A stretch of 11,682 bases of DNA from Gammaproteobacteria bacterium (lineage in GTDB: Bacteria > Pseudomonadota > Gammaproteobacteria > DSM-19610): NCBI GenBank assembly GCA_011371465.1, contig DRQL01000152.1:1-11682 (forward strand), given 5' to 3'. The position numbers and the translations under genes were made by a program. Each line of letters opens with the position of its first letter. Positions within the stretch are counted from its first letter, which is position 1. Below the pieces are notes generated by a model. That model was given only the letters and a program-made list of their open reading frames with translations. It did no database searches and was not told the DNA's origin. Below are positions 1-6,316 of the stretch, piece by piece.

Positions 1-514
1 ACGATGCCGTGCGTACCATGTCCAGGCCACCGGCATTGGCGACAACCTCGACCTGTACTCCCGGTTGCTGGTAGCTGCGGAGTATCTGTTCCGCCTTTGC
101 CAGCAGGCTGGAGAAGCGGGCTTCGTCGGACTCGCCGATATGCAGGATGACGTGCTGTGTAATGTGGCTGGTACCGTTCTGCACGAGTTGCGGCGGCGGG
201 CTGCCATCGCGCAGCGAGTGACCGAGCCAGCCGGCTCCAAACGCCAGCAGGGCCACCAGCAGCGAGGCGGCCAGGCGGGGTAGCGGGATTTTACGCAAGC
301 GCTGGCGTATGCCGGGCAGGGTCCGGGTTGGCGCCGTTTCGTGTTCGAAGGAAAAGCGCACCCATTCCTTGGTGCGGTGCAGGTCGCAGGCGCGTTCCCG
401 CAGGGTCTCGTCCGATTCCATTTTCAGCAGCAGGCGGCTTTTTTCAGCGGCGCTGAGTTCGCCGTCTACATAGGCGTGCAGGATGCGCTCGATGCGAGAT
501 TCCGGTTCGTTCAT
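1..514 (-). CDS. Anti-sigma factor with periplasmic DsrE-like domain (partial, C-terminus off the left edge)
   Basis: I translated this by hand from the ATG at 514; the frame stays open to the window edge and gives 171 residues. Residues 1-56 resemble the cytoplasmic part of small anti-sigma factors (acidic start, HAYVDGELS at 13-21, helix to RTKEWVRF). The usual zinc-binding Hx3Cx2C motif is absent; only H13, C43 and H46 are visible. Residues about 81-98 form one hydrophobic membrane helix. From about 119 the sequence reads QHVILHIGESDEARF, then VQVEVVANAGGLDMV, which matches the DsrE/DsrF-like family pattern (VxxHIxxxD at the start, EVVANxxGL later). The expected topology is a cytoplasmic sigma-binding head and a periplasmic DsrE-like sensor. 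The start overlaps the sigma gene stop by ATGA, so the two are translationally coupled. The DsrE assignment rests on motif memory and only about 50 residues of that domain are visible. Confidence 0.82.
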   Translation of the reverse strand, partial: MNEPESRIERILHAYVDGELSAAEKSRLLLKMESDETLRERACDLHRTKEWVRFSFEHETAPTRTLPGIRQRLRKIPLPRLAASLLVALLAFGAGWLGHSLRDGSPPPQLVQNGTSHITQHVILHIGESDEARFSSLLAKAEQILRSYQQPGVQVEVVANAGGLDMVRTAS

Positions 515-1062
515 TTTACGCTCCGCAGCAACGGTGCTGCAGCGGGTTGCCGGTGACCGGAGTGGACCAGGGAGTGCTGCAGTGAATGTCTCGAAGTGTA
601 CAGGCGGCTCATGACCGTGCCGATCGGGATGTCCAGGATTTCGGCGACTTCCGCATAGGAGAAGCCGGCCAGGTCCACCAGCGTGACGGTCTGCCGTTGT
701 CCGACCGGCAGTTTCAGTATGGCGCGCCGGACGGTGTCCACGATTTCCTGTTCGATGCTGCCAGTCTCGGCATCGCTGTCCGTGGACAGGTCGAGTTCGT
801 CGATGTCGATGGTCGGGCGCATGCGGCGCAGGTGCTGTTTCCAGCAATTGCTGAGGATGGTGTACATCCAGGCGTTCAGGCGTTTTTGCTCGCGCAACTG
901 GGAAATGCGTTGCAGGGACAGCATCAGGGTTTCCTGTACCAGGTCATCGGCGACCGATACGTCTCCACACCACGCCAGCGCGACCCGGAACAGGCGGTCG
1001 CGGTTTTCGGCGATTTTCCGGCGCATGCAGTGCGCGGTGAAAAGACGGTTTATGAGTTCCAT
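511..1062 (-). CDS. ECF-family RNA polymerase sigma factor
   Basis: The 183-aa protein has the two-domain layout of extracytoplasmic-function sigma factors. Sigma2 covers about 16-80, including DDLVQETLMLSLQRI at 39-53 and the -10-recognition helix with WMYTILSNCWKQHLRR at 65-80. An acidic linker follows (IDIDELDLSTDSD, 85-97). Sigma4 covers about 105-162, with LPVGQRQTVTLVDLAGFSY and the helix-turn-helix AEVAEILDIPIGTVMSRLY at 137-155. It would direct RNA polymerase to a small regulon and be held inactive by the anti-sigma factor encoded next. The coupling is ATGA at 511-514. No strong Shine-Dalgarno precedes the chosen ATG; M13 is a possible alternative start but would cut into sigma2. No convincing GGAAC/CGTC autoregulatory promoter was seen upstream. 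Confidence 0.93.
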   Translation of the reverse strand: MELINRLFTAHCMRRKIAENRDRLFRVALAWCGDVSVADDLVQETLMLSLQRISQLREQKRLNAWMYTILSNCWKQHLRRMRPTIDIDELDLSTDSDAETGSIEQEIVDTVRRAILKLPVGQRQTVTLVDLAGFSYAEVAEILDIPIGTVMSRLYTSRHSLQHSLVHSGHRQPAAAPLLRSVK

Positions 1063-1152
1063 TACCAGATTAGATGTACCGACCCCGGTTTTTATTCATT
1101 ACATTCGCCTATGCGCACGGGCAGAATTGTGAGAGGGTGCAGGGAACGTCTG

Positions 1153-1158
1153 GATAAT
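1153..1158 (+). promoter_or_regulatory. Possible -10 element for the DUF2007 gene
   Basis: GATAAT matches TATAAT at 5 of 6 positions and lies 17 bp before the ATG at 1176, which would leave a leader of only about 10 nt. No good -35 lies at the right distance. A GGGAAC just upstream (1142-1147) looks like an ECF -35, but the spacing to a CGT-type -10 is too short. Weak call. Confidence 0.22.
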
Positions 1159-1175
1159 CCCGTACATAGCCCCTG

Positions 1176-1397
1176 ATGATCGACGTATATTCCGCCCAGC
1201 ACATTATGGATGCCCATATTATCAAGGGTTTGCTCGAGAGCGAAGGGATTCCTGCCGAGGTGGTCGGGGATGCGCTGCAGGGCGGTATCGGCGGTTTGCC
1301 GGTCAGCGGCCTGATCCGGGTCCGGGTGGCGGCGGCGCTTGCCGACCAGGCGCTGGCCCTGATTGCGGATTTCGAGCGCGCCCGACCTGTATGGTAA
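1176..1397 (+). CDS. DUF2007 family small protein
   Basis: This 73-aa protein follows the DUF2007 (putative signal-transducing protein) pattern: an opening beta strand (VYSAQHIMDAHIIKGLLESEGIPAEVVGD), a glycine-rich turn (GGIGGLPVSG), then IRVRVAAALADQALALIADFE, giving a beta-alpha-beta ACT/PII-like small fold. Members are cytoplasmic and their biochemical role is not established. The gene is divergent from the sigma factor gene, about 110 bp away. No clear Shine-Dalgarno precedes the ATG. The TAA stop at 1395-1397 overlaps the 5' end of the longest open frame of the next gene, but that gene probably starts farther downstream. Confidence 0.85.
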   Translation: MIDVYSAQHIMDAHIIKGLLESEGIPAEVVGDALQGGIGGLPVSGLIRVRVAAALADQALALIADFERARPVW

Positions 1398-1429
1398 GCC
1401 GTAAATACAGGCGTTTGGTCAGTCATCGA

Positions 1430-1438
1430 TGGTATACT
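1430..1438 (+). promoter_or_regulatory. Extended -10 promoter for the DUF4124 gene
   Basis: TGGTATACT is a TGn extended -10 with a hexamer matching TATAAT at 5 of 6 positions. Transcription would begin near 1445, about 24 nt before the GTG at 1469. This supports that start over the longer open frame beginning at 1391. The -35 is poor, as is usual for extended -10 promoters. Confidence 0.5.
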
Positions 1439-1468
1439 CGGGGTGCAGAACGAGTAGAGGATTCAGAT

Positions 1469-1987
1469 GTGATACCGGGTGTGCATGCAGGCGCAATGAG
1501 CTGGGCGGTTGCCCTTTTGCTGTGGCCGGGCGGTGTGGTACACGCGGCCGAAATCTACAAGTGGTCCGGTGCGGATGGCGTGACACATTATGCGACTGCG
1601 CCGCCTGAAGCCGACCTGGCCGGTCTTGAAGTGCTGGAAGTGACGGCGGCAACTCCCGCGGTGTCTCCGGCCGCGAATTACCAGGCGGTACTCGATGTCG
1701 CCGGCAGTATCGAAGCCAGCCGTCTGGCGCGTGAACGCGTCCGGCTCGAACGGGAAAAGCTGCGCCTGCAGGAGCGTCGGCTGGCGGCGCAGCAGGCGTA
1801 CCGGGAAGATCGCGATGCGGGGGGTGGCGTCTACTACCTGCCGTATTACCGGTACCACCGGCCCTATCAATCACACGGGCCGCACAGACCGCTCAAACCC
1901 TATCCCTACACCTACGGGCAGATTCCGTCGCCGGCCCCGCACAGCAACGGCGGCAGTCCGCCGGGGCGTGTCAATCTGAATCGCTAG
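1469..1987 (+). CDS. Exported DUF4124 domain protein
   Basis: The open frame reaches back to 1391, but I choose the GTG at 1469. AGAGGA lies 7 nt before it, an extended -10 promoter lies inside the longer version, and a proper signal peptide follows (hydrophobic AVALLLWPGGVVHA, cleavage after residue 26). An ATG at 1496 is a second option. The mature protein opens AEIYKWSGADGVTHYATAPP, the hallmark of DUF4124 (IYKWxDxxGxxHYSDxPP). Residues about 84-112 are a charged helix rich in R, E, L and Q, probably a coiled coil (ARERVRLEREKLRLQERR). The tail is rich in Pro, Tyr and His. DUF4124 proteins are periplasmic or envelope-associated and of unknown function. The gene converges on the minus-strand gene ending at 2015. 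Confidence 0.83.
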   Translation: MIPGVHAGAMSWAVALLLWPGGVVHAAEIYKWSGADGVTHYATAPPEADLAGLEVLEVTAATPAVSPAANYQAVLDVAGSIEASRLARERVRLEREKLRLQERRLAAQQAYREDRDAGGGVYYLPYYRYHRPYQSHGPHRPLKPYPYTYGQIPSPAPHSNGGSPPGRVNLNR

Positions 1988-2014
1988 TGAAGGTGTGCAG
2001 CGCTATGCGCTTGC

Positions 2015-2419
2015 CTACCAGTCCATCTTGACACCGAAGAACAGTGCCCGGTTGTCGTTGACCATATCCTTGAACTGCAGTGCCAGGATATGACTCCGGT
2101 TCAGGTAGAGTGTGGCATCACGATTGGCCGCCAGTCCGGCCGCCACCCCGATGGCCTTGATGCCGACCCTGGGAACCCCGGCCGACAGCAGGGCGTTTTC
2201 GGAATACGATTTAATGAAACGGCTGATGCGGTGCTGGTTGCTTCGATAGGCGCGCCGGTATTGCTGGTCGGACATGCCGGCGGTAAACGTCTGCCAGTGT
2301 TGTGGCCGGTCGACGGAAGATTCGCCTACGGAAAAGACCAGGTCTTCGGCCTGCAGCGGTGCGCTTATCAGCAGAGCGGCGATAAAAACAGCGACTGATT
2401 TTCCTGTGATGCTTTTCAT
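2015..2419 (-). CDS. Small exported protein of unknown function
   Basis: I do not recognise this 134-aa protein. I start it at the ATG at 2419 (MKSITGK) because AGAGG lies 8 nt upstream; a GTG three codons earlier would put that Shine-Dalgarno too close. Residues 1-24 form a clear signal peptide (KS..., hydrophobic VAVFIAALLISA, cleavage at PLQA-E). The mature 110 residues contain no cysteine and are rich in Arg, Asn and Ser (YRRAYRSNQHRISRFIKSYSEN). A small-residue stretch follows (GIKAIGVAAGLAANRDATLYL), then an aromatic C-terminus (ALFFGVKMDW). The terminal aromatic residue and alternating strands at the end would suit outer-membrane contact, but this is only an impression. It probably has its own promoter within the AT-rich palindrome region upstream. 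Confidence 0.68.
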   Translation of the reverse strand: MKSITGKSVAVFIAALLISAPLQAEDLVFSVGESSVDRPQHWQTFTAGMSDQQYRRAYRSNQHRISRFIKSYSENALLSAGVPRVGIKAIGVAAGLAANRDATLYLNRSHILALQFKDMVNDNRALFFGVKMDW

Positions 2420-2469
2420 CACACCCACCTCTTATGTGATGTATCTGACCGTCATGCTTCCCGATACGG

Positions 2470-2484
2470 GCTCCCTCCGGAGCA
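2470..2484. other. Short GC-rich hairpin in the 5' leader
   Basis: GCTCC, four spacer bases and GGAGC form a 5-bp stem with a 4-nt loop near 2471-2484. It lies between the putative promoter and the ATG at 2419, so it would be in the mRNA leader. It has no T-run on either strand, so a terminator is unlikely. Confidence 0.3.
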
Positions 2485-2508
2485 GGACCGTCTTTATTAT
2501 TATCACTG

Positions 2509-2540
2509 ATGCTAGCATAACTGTGACAAAAAGTGTCACA
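2509..2540 (-). promoter_or_regulatory. Putative operator/promoter: perfect 7+7 bp palindrome
   Basis: TGTGACA (2522-2528) and TGTCACA (2534-2540) are perfect inverted repeats around a 5-bp AT spacer. Right beside them, 2509-2518 is the perfect 10-bp palindrome ATGCTAGCAT. On the minus strand the palindrome contains TTGTGA and TTGTCA, which resemble -35 elements. Possible -10s follow: TATGCT 16 bp after TTGTGA, or GATAAT 19 bp after TTGTCA. A regulator bound here would overlap the promoter of the small exported gene ending at 2015. The half-site spacing (TGTGA-N9-TCACA) differs from CRP (N6), and I cannot name the regulator. Confidence 0.45.
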
Positions 2541-2625
2541 AATTTGACCAATAAGAAAAATTAATAGTCTTTATATTACTAACGGTTACAAATCATTCTC
2601 CCTGTAACTTCTTATTTTCTGCGAA

Positions 2626-2976
2626 CTAGTTTCCGCCGGATCGCGCATCCAGGTTTTTCAGTTCCCAGGCGCGACTGGCTACACAGCGATCGTAGTCTTT
2701 CTGTGCGGATTTCCGGGCCTCGGCGCGCACGGCACTGCCGCTGCCCATACGCACGCGCGGCTCGCGGTAGACGCATTCCTTTTTGGCCTGTTCGATGTGC
2801 GCTTTGTCGATTTCGGGCGCCCGGGTCGGGGCGGGTTGAATGGCCTGTGAGCCTTCGATTTCGACACACAGGTAGGTGTCATCCGCGTTGTGCTTGCAGT
2901 CGAGGAGAATCGCCTGTGCCGGTGCCGTGAGTGCCAGGACGGGCAGGAGCATAAGCCAGTGAGCCGGTTTGGACAT
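2626..2976 (-). CDS. Small exported four-cysteine protein of unknown function
   Basis: This 116-aa protein is not recognised. The ATG at 2976 has AAAGG 7 nt upstream. Residues 1-22 form a typical signal peptide (MSKPAHWLMLLPVLALTAPAQA, cut before I23). The mature chain has four cysteines (C27, C37, C68, C98), enough for two disulfides in the periplasm. C27 and C37 bracket a short N-terminal hairpin (CKHNADDTYLC). The region 55-106 is charged and mostly helical (EIDKAHIEQAKKECVYRE, then RAEARKSAQKDYDRC). Residues 43-53 are Pro-rich. It lies downstream of the radical SAM gene on the same strand, with about 138 bp between them and its own candidate promoter, so it is probably a separate unit. 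Confidence 0.75.
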   Translation of the reverse strand: MSKPAHWLMLLPVLALTAPAQAILLDCKHNADDTYLCVEIEGSQAIQPAPTRAPEIDKAHIEQAKKECVYREPRVRMGSGSAVRAEARKSAQKDYDRCVASRAWELKNLDARSGGN

Positions 2977-3067
2977 GGGTGAGCCTTTGTTCTGAATAGT
3001 GGAGATGAAGGATTCCGGTGCCGCTCGCGCGGGAAGGTGGCGCGCCCGCGGGCCTGCAGCCTGGCAT

Positions 3068-3095
3068 TGTATAGGGGCCGTACCTTGTGCGCCAA
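3068..3095 (-). promoter_or_regulatory. Sigma70-type promoter for the four-cysteine protein gene
   Basis: On the minus strand TTGGCG (3090-3095) and TATACA (3068-3073) are separated by 16 bp. This gives a leader of about 85 nt to the ATG at 2976. It lies just past the stop of the radical SAM gene. Confidence 0.45.
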
Positions 3096-3114
3096 CACAC
3101 CGGGTACAGGGGTT

Positions 3115-4644
3115 TCAGCTGTGCGGATGTTTTTCGCGCTGGCGGGTGCGCGGAACCTGTACCTGTGGCCGGAACACGCTGTGGTTGTGGTTGGGAACGC
3201 CCCAGCTGGTGTGCGGGCGACGAAACTTGCCGCGGTTGAAACAGTGCATCCAGCGTTTGCGCAGCAGGCGCCACAGGGGGCCGGAGATGCCCAGCCCGCG
3301 CAGGATGCGCTGGCTGGAAGGTAACAATGGCGGGGCCAGTCCCGGTAGCACCCAGTTACCTGCAGCGACGGCCTGTTGCTGCAGGTAACCCGGCAGAAAG
3401 TCGGCTACTGCCGGGTCGATATAGAAGGCCGGCAGCAGGCCGATGTCCTGCTCCCGGACATGACCCTGTTCAATCAGCAGGCGGGTCAATGGTGTGCCCG
3501 GGTACAGGCGTACCCCGGTCATGGCCACGACCGCTGTGGGTTGCATGCGTTGCAGCACCCGGCAGGTTGCCCGCACGCTGGATTCGGTTTCTCCCGGTGC
3601 ACCGAAGAGTACTGTTTGGCACACGTTCATCCCGGCGTTCATACAGTAGCGATTGGCGCGCTCCACCGTCTCCGCGTCGAAGGATTTACCCAGTCGCCGG
3701 AGTTGCCGGTCATCTGCGGCATCGCTTCCGAGTTCGATCGACTGGCAACCGGCTCTGGCCATCAGGGTCGCCTGCTGCTGGTCGAGTTTGACCGGCGTTG
3801 CGTAACAGCTCCAGGAGACATCCAGGTTGCGGCGCAGTATTTCCGTGCAGAGGGCTTCCACGTGGCCGTAGGGAAAATTGAGGATGGAATCGACAAAGAA
3901 CACCGGGTGCGTTCCATAGTCCCGTTGCAGGGCTTCCAGTTCATCCACCACGTCGCCGGCTTCGCGGCAGCGGAAGCGATTGCCTTCCAGCAGCGGGTAG
4001 GTGCAGTAGCTGCAGCGGAACACGCAGCCGCGTTTGGTCTGCATGTTGCCCGTGCCGCCGCGGCGTACATAGCGCGCATAGTCGAACAGGTCACGGGCCG
4101 GGCGCAGATCCTGCGCCCAGTGCCGGTTGCGGCGCGCTACGACCGGGGCGGGGGGCGTGGAGTCCGCATGCGAGGTGTGTGCCCGGCTGACCAGGCCGCT
4201 GATGCCGGACGGATCCTGTGCACGACCGAGCGCATCCAGCAGTTCGACAAAGACCTGTTCCCCTTCACCGGGGATGCCCCAGTCCGCACCGAGGACGTCC
4301 ATGTAGGCTTCCGGGAGAATGGAGAAGCCGGAGCCGCCGAGCACGATCGGCGCGTGCGAGACCTGGCGCAGGCTGTCGATGACTTCCCGGTGCAGGTGCA
4401 GGTAATCCACGGTCAGCGGGTAGGCGGCATTGTCGACGTTGCGCAGGGACAGGCCGATGACGTCCGGGCGGAATACCGCGACCTGCTCGCGCAGGTCACG
4501 CAGGGGATGACGGCCAAAACACAGGTCCGCTACTTCGACACGGTGGCCGGCCTGGCGGACCGCCGCCGCGATATAGGCCAGGCCGAGCGGAAAGATGGGG
4601 TCGGGGATCTGTTCGCGGTTGGCGGAGACCAGCAGTACACGCAC
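3115..4644 (-). CDS. B12-binding radical SAM enzyme
   Basis: This 509-aa protein has an N-terminal cobalamin-binding fold (residues 1 to about 130: MRVLLVSANR, FRPDVIGLSLRNVDN, IVLGGSGFSILPEAYM, GIPGEGEQ) and a radical SAM domain (about 200-400). The cluster motif is CVFRCSYC (C207, C211, C214), binding [4Fe-4S] for S-adenosylmethionine cleavage. GAPGETESS (348-356) is typical of the SAM-binding part. The cobalamin DxHxxG motif is absent; SLRNVDN stands at that place, as in the subgroup often labelled 'lipid biosynthesis B12-binding/radical SAM' and in BzaD-like proteins. The substrate is unknown; a methyl transfer or rearrangement is likely. The C-terminal 60 residues are basic and Pro/His-rich. 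Start is GTG at 4644 with CCGGAG about 9 nt upstream. It lies 15 bp after the cupredoxin gene, so co-transcription is likely. Confidence 0.92.
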   Translation of the reverse strand: MRVLLVSANREQIPDPIFPLGLAYIAAAVRQAGHRVEVADLCFGRHPLRDLREQVAVFRPDVIGLSLRNVDNAAYPLTVDYLHLHREVIDSLRQVSHAPIVLGGSGFSILPEAYMDVLGADWGIPGEGEQVFVELLDALGRAQDPSGISGLVSRAHTSHADSTPPAPVVARRNRHWAQDLRPARDLFDYARYVRRGGTGNMQTKRGCVFRCSYCTYPLLEGNRFRCREAGDVVDELEALQRDYGTHPVFFVDSILNFPYGHVEALCTEILRRNLDVSWSCYATPVKLDQQQATLMARAGCQSIELGSDAADDRQLRRLGKSFDAETVERANRYCMNAGMNVCQTVLFGAPGETESSVRATCRVLQRMQPTAVVAMTGVRLYPGTPLTRLLIEQGHVREQDIGLLPAFYIDPAVADFLPGYLQQQAVAAGNWVLPGLAPPLLPSSQRILRGLGISGPLWRLLRKRWMHCFNRGKFRRPHTSWGVPNHNHSVFRPQVQVPRTRQREKHPHS

Positions 4645-4659
4645 GGTGCTCGACTCCGG

Positions 4660-5049
4660 TCAGGGGGTGACCACCAGCGTTCCTTCCATGCCACGCTCGC
4701 GATGACTTTTCATGAACAGCAGTTTCTTGCTGCAGTAGAAGGTGTAGCTGCCGGGTACCTTTGGAGTGAGTTCGACTTCACGCTGGCCGCCCGCGGGTAC
4801 GTCGACATCAACATCCAGGCCGCCATCCCGGTTTTTGAGCGTGAAATTGTGGGGCGTGATGCTGTCCGTGTTGTGCAGTTCGAGTACCAGTGTCTGTCCG
4901 CTGTTGATCGTCAGCTGGTGCGGCGTGAAGCGGTAATCACCCAGGGTGACGGTGATTCGTGTGGCACCGTTATCGCTGGCATGGGACAGGCCTGGCAGCA
5001 GAGTGCCGCCGATGACCAGTACCGCTATGAGTGTGGTTGTCTTTCGCAT
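4660..5049 (-). CDS. Exported cupredoxin-domain (type 1 copper) protein
   Basis: I choose the ATG at 5049 because AAGGAGG (5056-5062) sits 6 nt upstream; the open frame extends nine codons farther but would then contain that ribosome site. The 129-aa protein has a signal peptide (MRKTTTLIAVLVIGG... cleaved after LSHA, about residue 24). A cupredoxin beta-barrel follows (ITVTLGDYRFTPHQLTINSGQTLVLELHN). Likely copper ligands are H67 (PHNF), C106 (TFYC), H116 (SHRERGM) and M121. The Cys-to-His gap is wider than in plastocyanin (Cx9H rather than Cx2H), as in a family of small periplasmic cupredoxin-like proteins. The likely role is periplasmic electron transfer or copper binding. Its partner may be the radical SAM gene immediately downstream, though the two products sit in different compartments. 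Confidence 0.9.
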   Translation of the reverse strand: MRKTTTLIAVLVIGGTLLPGLSHASDNGATRITVTLGDYRFTPHQLTINSGQTLVLELHNTDSITPHNFTLKNRDGGLDVDVDVPAGGQREVELTPKVPGSYTFYCSKKLLFMKSHRERGMEGTLVVTP

Positions 5050-5111
5050 CCCGGGCCTCCTTCGTGGCGTTGCCATCGACTGTATTTTTGTGTTCTGCCA
5101 GTGTTATGACC

Positions 5112-5142
5112 GCAACCGGCGGGGAATATTCGCCGCCACCGG
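5112..5142. repeat. GC-rich imperfect inverted repeat upstream of the cupredoxin gene
   Basis: Within 5112-5142, GGCGG and CCGCC flank GGAATATTCG, itself holding the 8-bp palindrome GAATATTC. The outer CCGG blocks are also partly symmetrical. It lies between the stop of the M28 gene (5157) and the cupredoxin start (5049). It could be a pause or termination hairpin after the M28 gene or an operator for the cupredoxin gene. No T-run follows. Confidence 0.35.
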
Positions 5143-5156
5143 CGTACCGCGGCAGA

Positions 5157-6131
5157 TCATCGCCCTGCAGTTAACAGTGTAGCGGCAGTTGCCTGGGTAA
5201 TGTGGCGCAGGAAGCGAAAATCCAGCGTATCCGCGGTATCGGTCGGCCGGTGGTAGTGCGGGTTACGGAAATTGGCGGTGTCGGTCAGCATGATCGCGTG
5301 GTAACCCTGATCCCAGTAGGGTTTGTGATCGCTGCGCAGCGCGTCCCGGAAGAAACCGCCGACCCGGTTGGCGCTGAACAGGGGCAGGGCGGGGGCATAG
5401 ATGGCCCGGGCGCGTTCAAAGCGGTTGCCAAGTCCGCCGGACCACAGGTTGCCCACTACCGCGACAAAGTTACCGGTGGTGGGGGGCGAAAACAGCAGGG
5501 GGATTCTGGCCGGTGTGCGCTGGGTGTCGGTTTCGCCGCTGGTATAGCCCACCATTTCAAGTACGATGGCGCCGTCCAATGGCTCATTACGGCGACGGAT
5601 CTGCTCGACGTGGTAACGGCTGCCGTCCCGGCCGGTCTCCTCACGGGCAAAAAAGCAGAATCGGATGGTCGGCTGCACTTCAGCCTTGGACAGGACCCGG
5701 GCGATTTCCAGCACCGCTGCGACGCCGCTGGCGTTGTCGTCGGCGCCGGGACTGTCGGCCACCGTGTCATAGTGTGCCGCCACTTCGAGGATGCCGGCCC
5801 CGCTTGCCCTGCCGCTGCGCGTCGCAAGGATATTCACGAATGCGTCTGCATCGTCCGGCTGTGCGGTAGCCGGTCCTTCCTCGAACGGCCGGTAACCAAA
5901 GTCCAGCAAGCGGGTGCGGATATAGTCCGCCACCCGGCGCGTAGCGCGCCGGTCCTCCGCCGGGCGCGGCCCGGCGTCCGCCAGCGCGGCAACGTGCCTG
6001 CGCAGCTGCGTTTCGCTGATCTGCGCCACCAGTTCCTGTACGTCCCGACGTGGCGTATGGTCGCTGCAGGCGGCGAGCAGCAGTACACCGGGCAGTAACC
6101 GCAGCAGGCATTCAGGGAGCCTCCTGATCAT
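5157..6131 (-). CDS. M28 family zinc aminopeptidase, lipoprotein
   Basis: I start this at the ATG at 6131 (MIRRLPEC). The open frame runs 14 codons farther upstream, but that extension (MPLDSGIRRNDG) is read from a palindromic repeat at 6142-6167. The 324-aa product begins with a lipoprotein signal (LLPGVLLLAAC, lipobox LAAC, C22). The catalytic part shows M28 metal ligands in order: H120 (AAHYDTVADSPGADDNASG), bridging D131, catalytic glutamates E164/E165 (FFAREETG), E192 (LEMVGY) and H294 (HYHRPTDT). Such enzymes remove N-terminal residues from peptides outside the cytoplasm. The following cupredoxin gene is on the same strand, 107 bp away; an operon is possible but not shown. Confidence 0.93.
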   Translation of the reverse strand: MIRRLPECLLRLLPGVLLLAACSDHTPRRDVQELVAQISETQLRRHVAALADAGPRPAEDRRATRRVADYIRTRLLDFGYRPFEEGPATAQPDDADAFVNILATRSGRASGAGILEVAAHYDTVADSPGADDNASGVAAVLEIARVLSKAEVQPTIRFCFFAREETGRDGSRYHVEQIRRRNEPLDGAIVLEMVGYTSGETDTQRTPARIPLLFSPPTTGNFVAVVGNLWSGGLGNRFERARAIYAPALPLFSANRVGGFFRDALRSDHKPYWDQGYHAIMLTDTANFRNPHYHRPTDTADTLDFRFLRHITQATAATLLTAGR

Positions 6132-6141
6132 TCGTTTTCCG

Positions 6142-6167
6142 TCATTCCGGCGTATGCCGGAATCCAG
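6142..6167. repeat. REP-like palindromic repeat
   Basis: ATTCCGGC (6144-6151), GTAT and GCCGGAAT (6156-6163) form a perfect 8-bp stem. With its flanks (CGTCATTCC... and ...GGAATCCAG) it matches a widespread proteobacterial intergenic repeat that resembles neisserial dRS3-type sequences. When read in frame such repeats give the spurious peptide DSGIRRNDG seen at the N-termini of mis-called proteins, as happens here for the M28 gene. Confidence 0.7.
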
Positions 6168-6185
6168 GGGCATGGGGGCGGTCGG

Positions 6186-6222
6186 CCGCTGTGGTTTCCA
6201 TGCGGTTAATCTACCACAGCGG
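6186..6222. repeat. 10-bp perfect inverted repeat between divergent genes
   Basis: CCGCTGTGGT (6186-6195) and ACCACAGCGG (6213-6222) are exact inverted repeats separated by 17 bp. They lie between the M28 gene (minus) and the exported NTF2-domain gene (plus). The distance between half-site centres is 27 bp. It may be a two-dimer operator or an mRNA stem in either leader. Confidence 0.45.
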
Positions 6223-6316
6223 GCTGCCCGCGCAGCGCCTGGAGTTCAGTCCTTTGCGGCAGCGGCCGATGGATTCGATGATGCAGGATCGACTGACACT
6301 GGATGGAGAAAAGTTT

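Noticed and set aside
1142..1163. ECF-type promoter (GGGAAC ... CGTAC) before the DUF2007 gene
   Set aside because: The spacing between the two parts is about 13 bp, shorter than the 15-17 usual for ECF promoters.
1988..2014. Bidirectional terminator between convergent genes
   Set aside because: Only a GCGC-TAT-GCGC mini-hairpin is visible, with no T-run on either side.
2522..2540. CRP-type site
   Set aside because: TGTGA and TCACA are 9 bases apart, not 6. The dyad is real but the CRP identity does not fit.
3376..5109. Long 577-codon plus-strand open frame
   Set aside because: It is antisense to the radical SAM and cupredoxin genes, has no recognisable domain, and its length reflects the high GC content.
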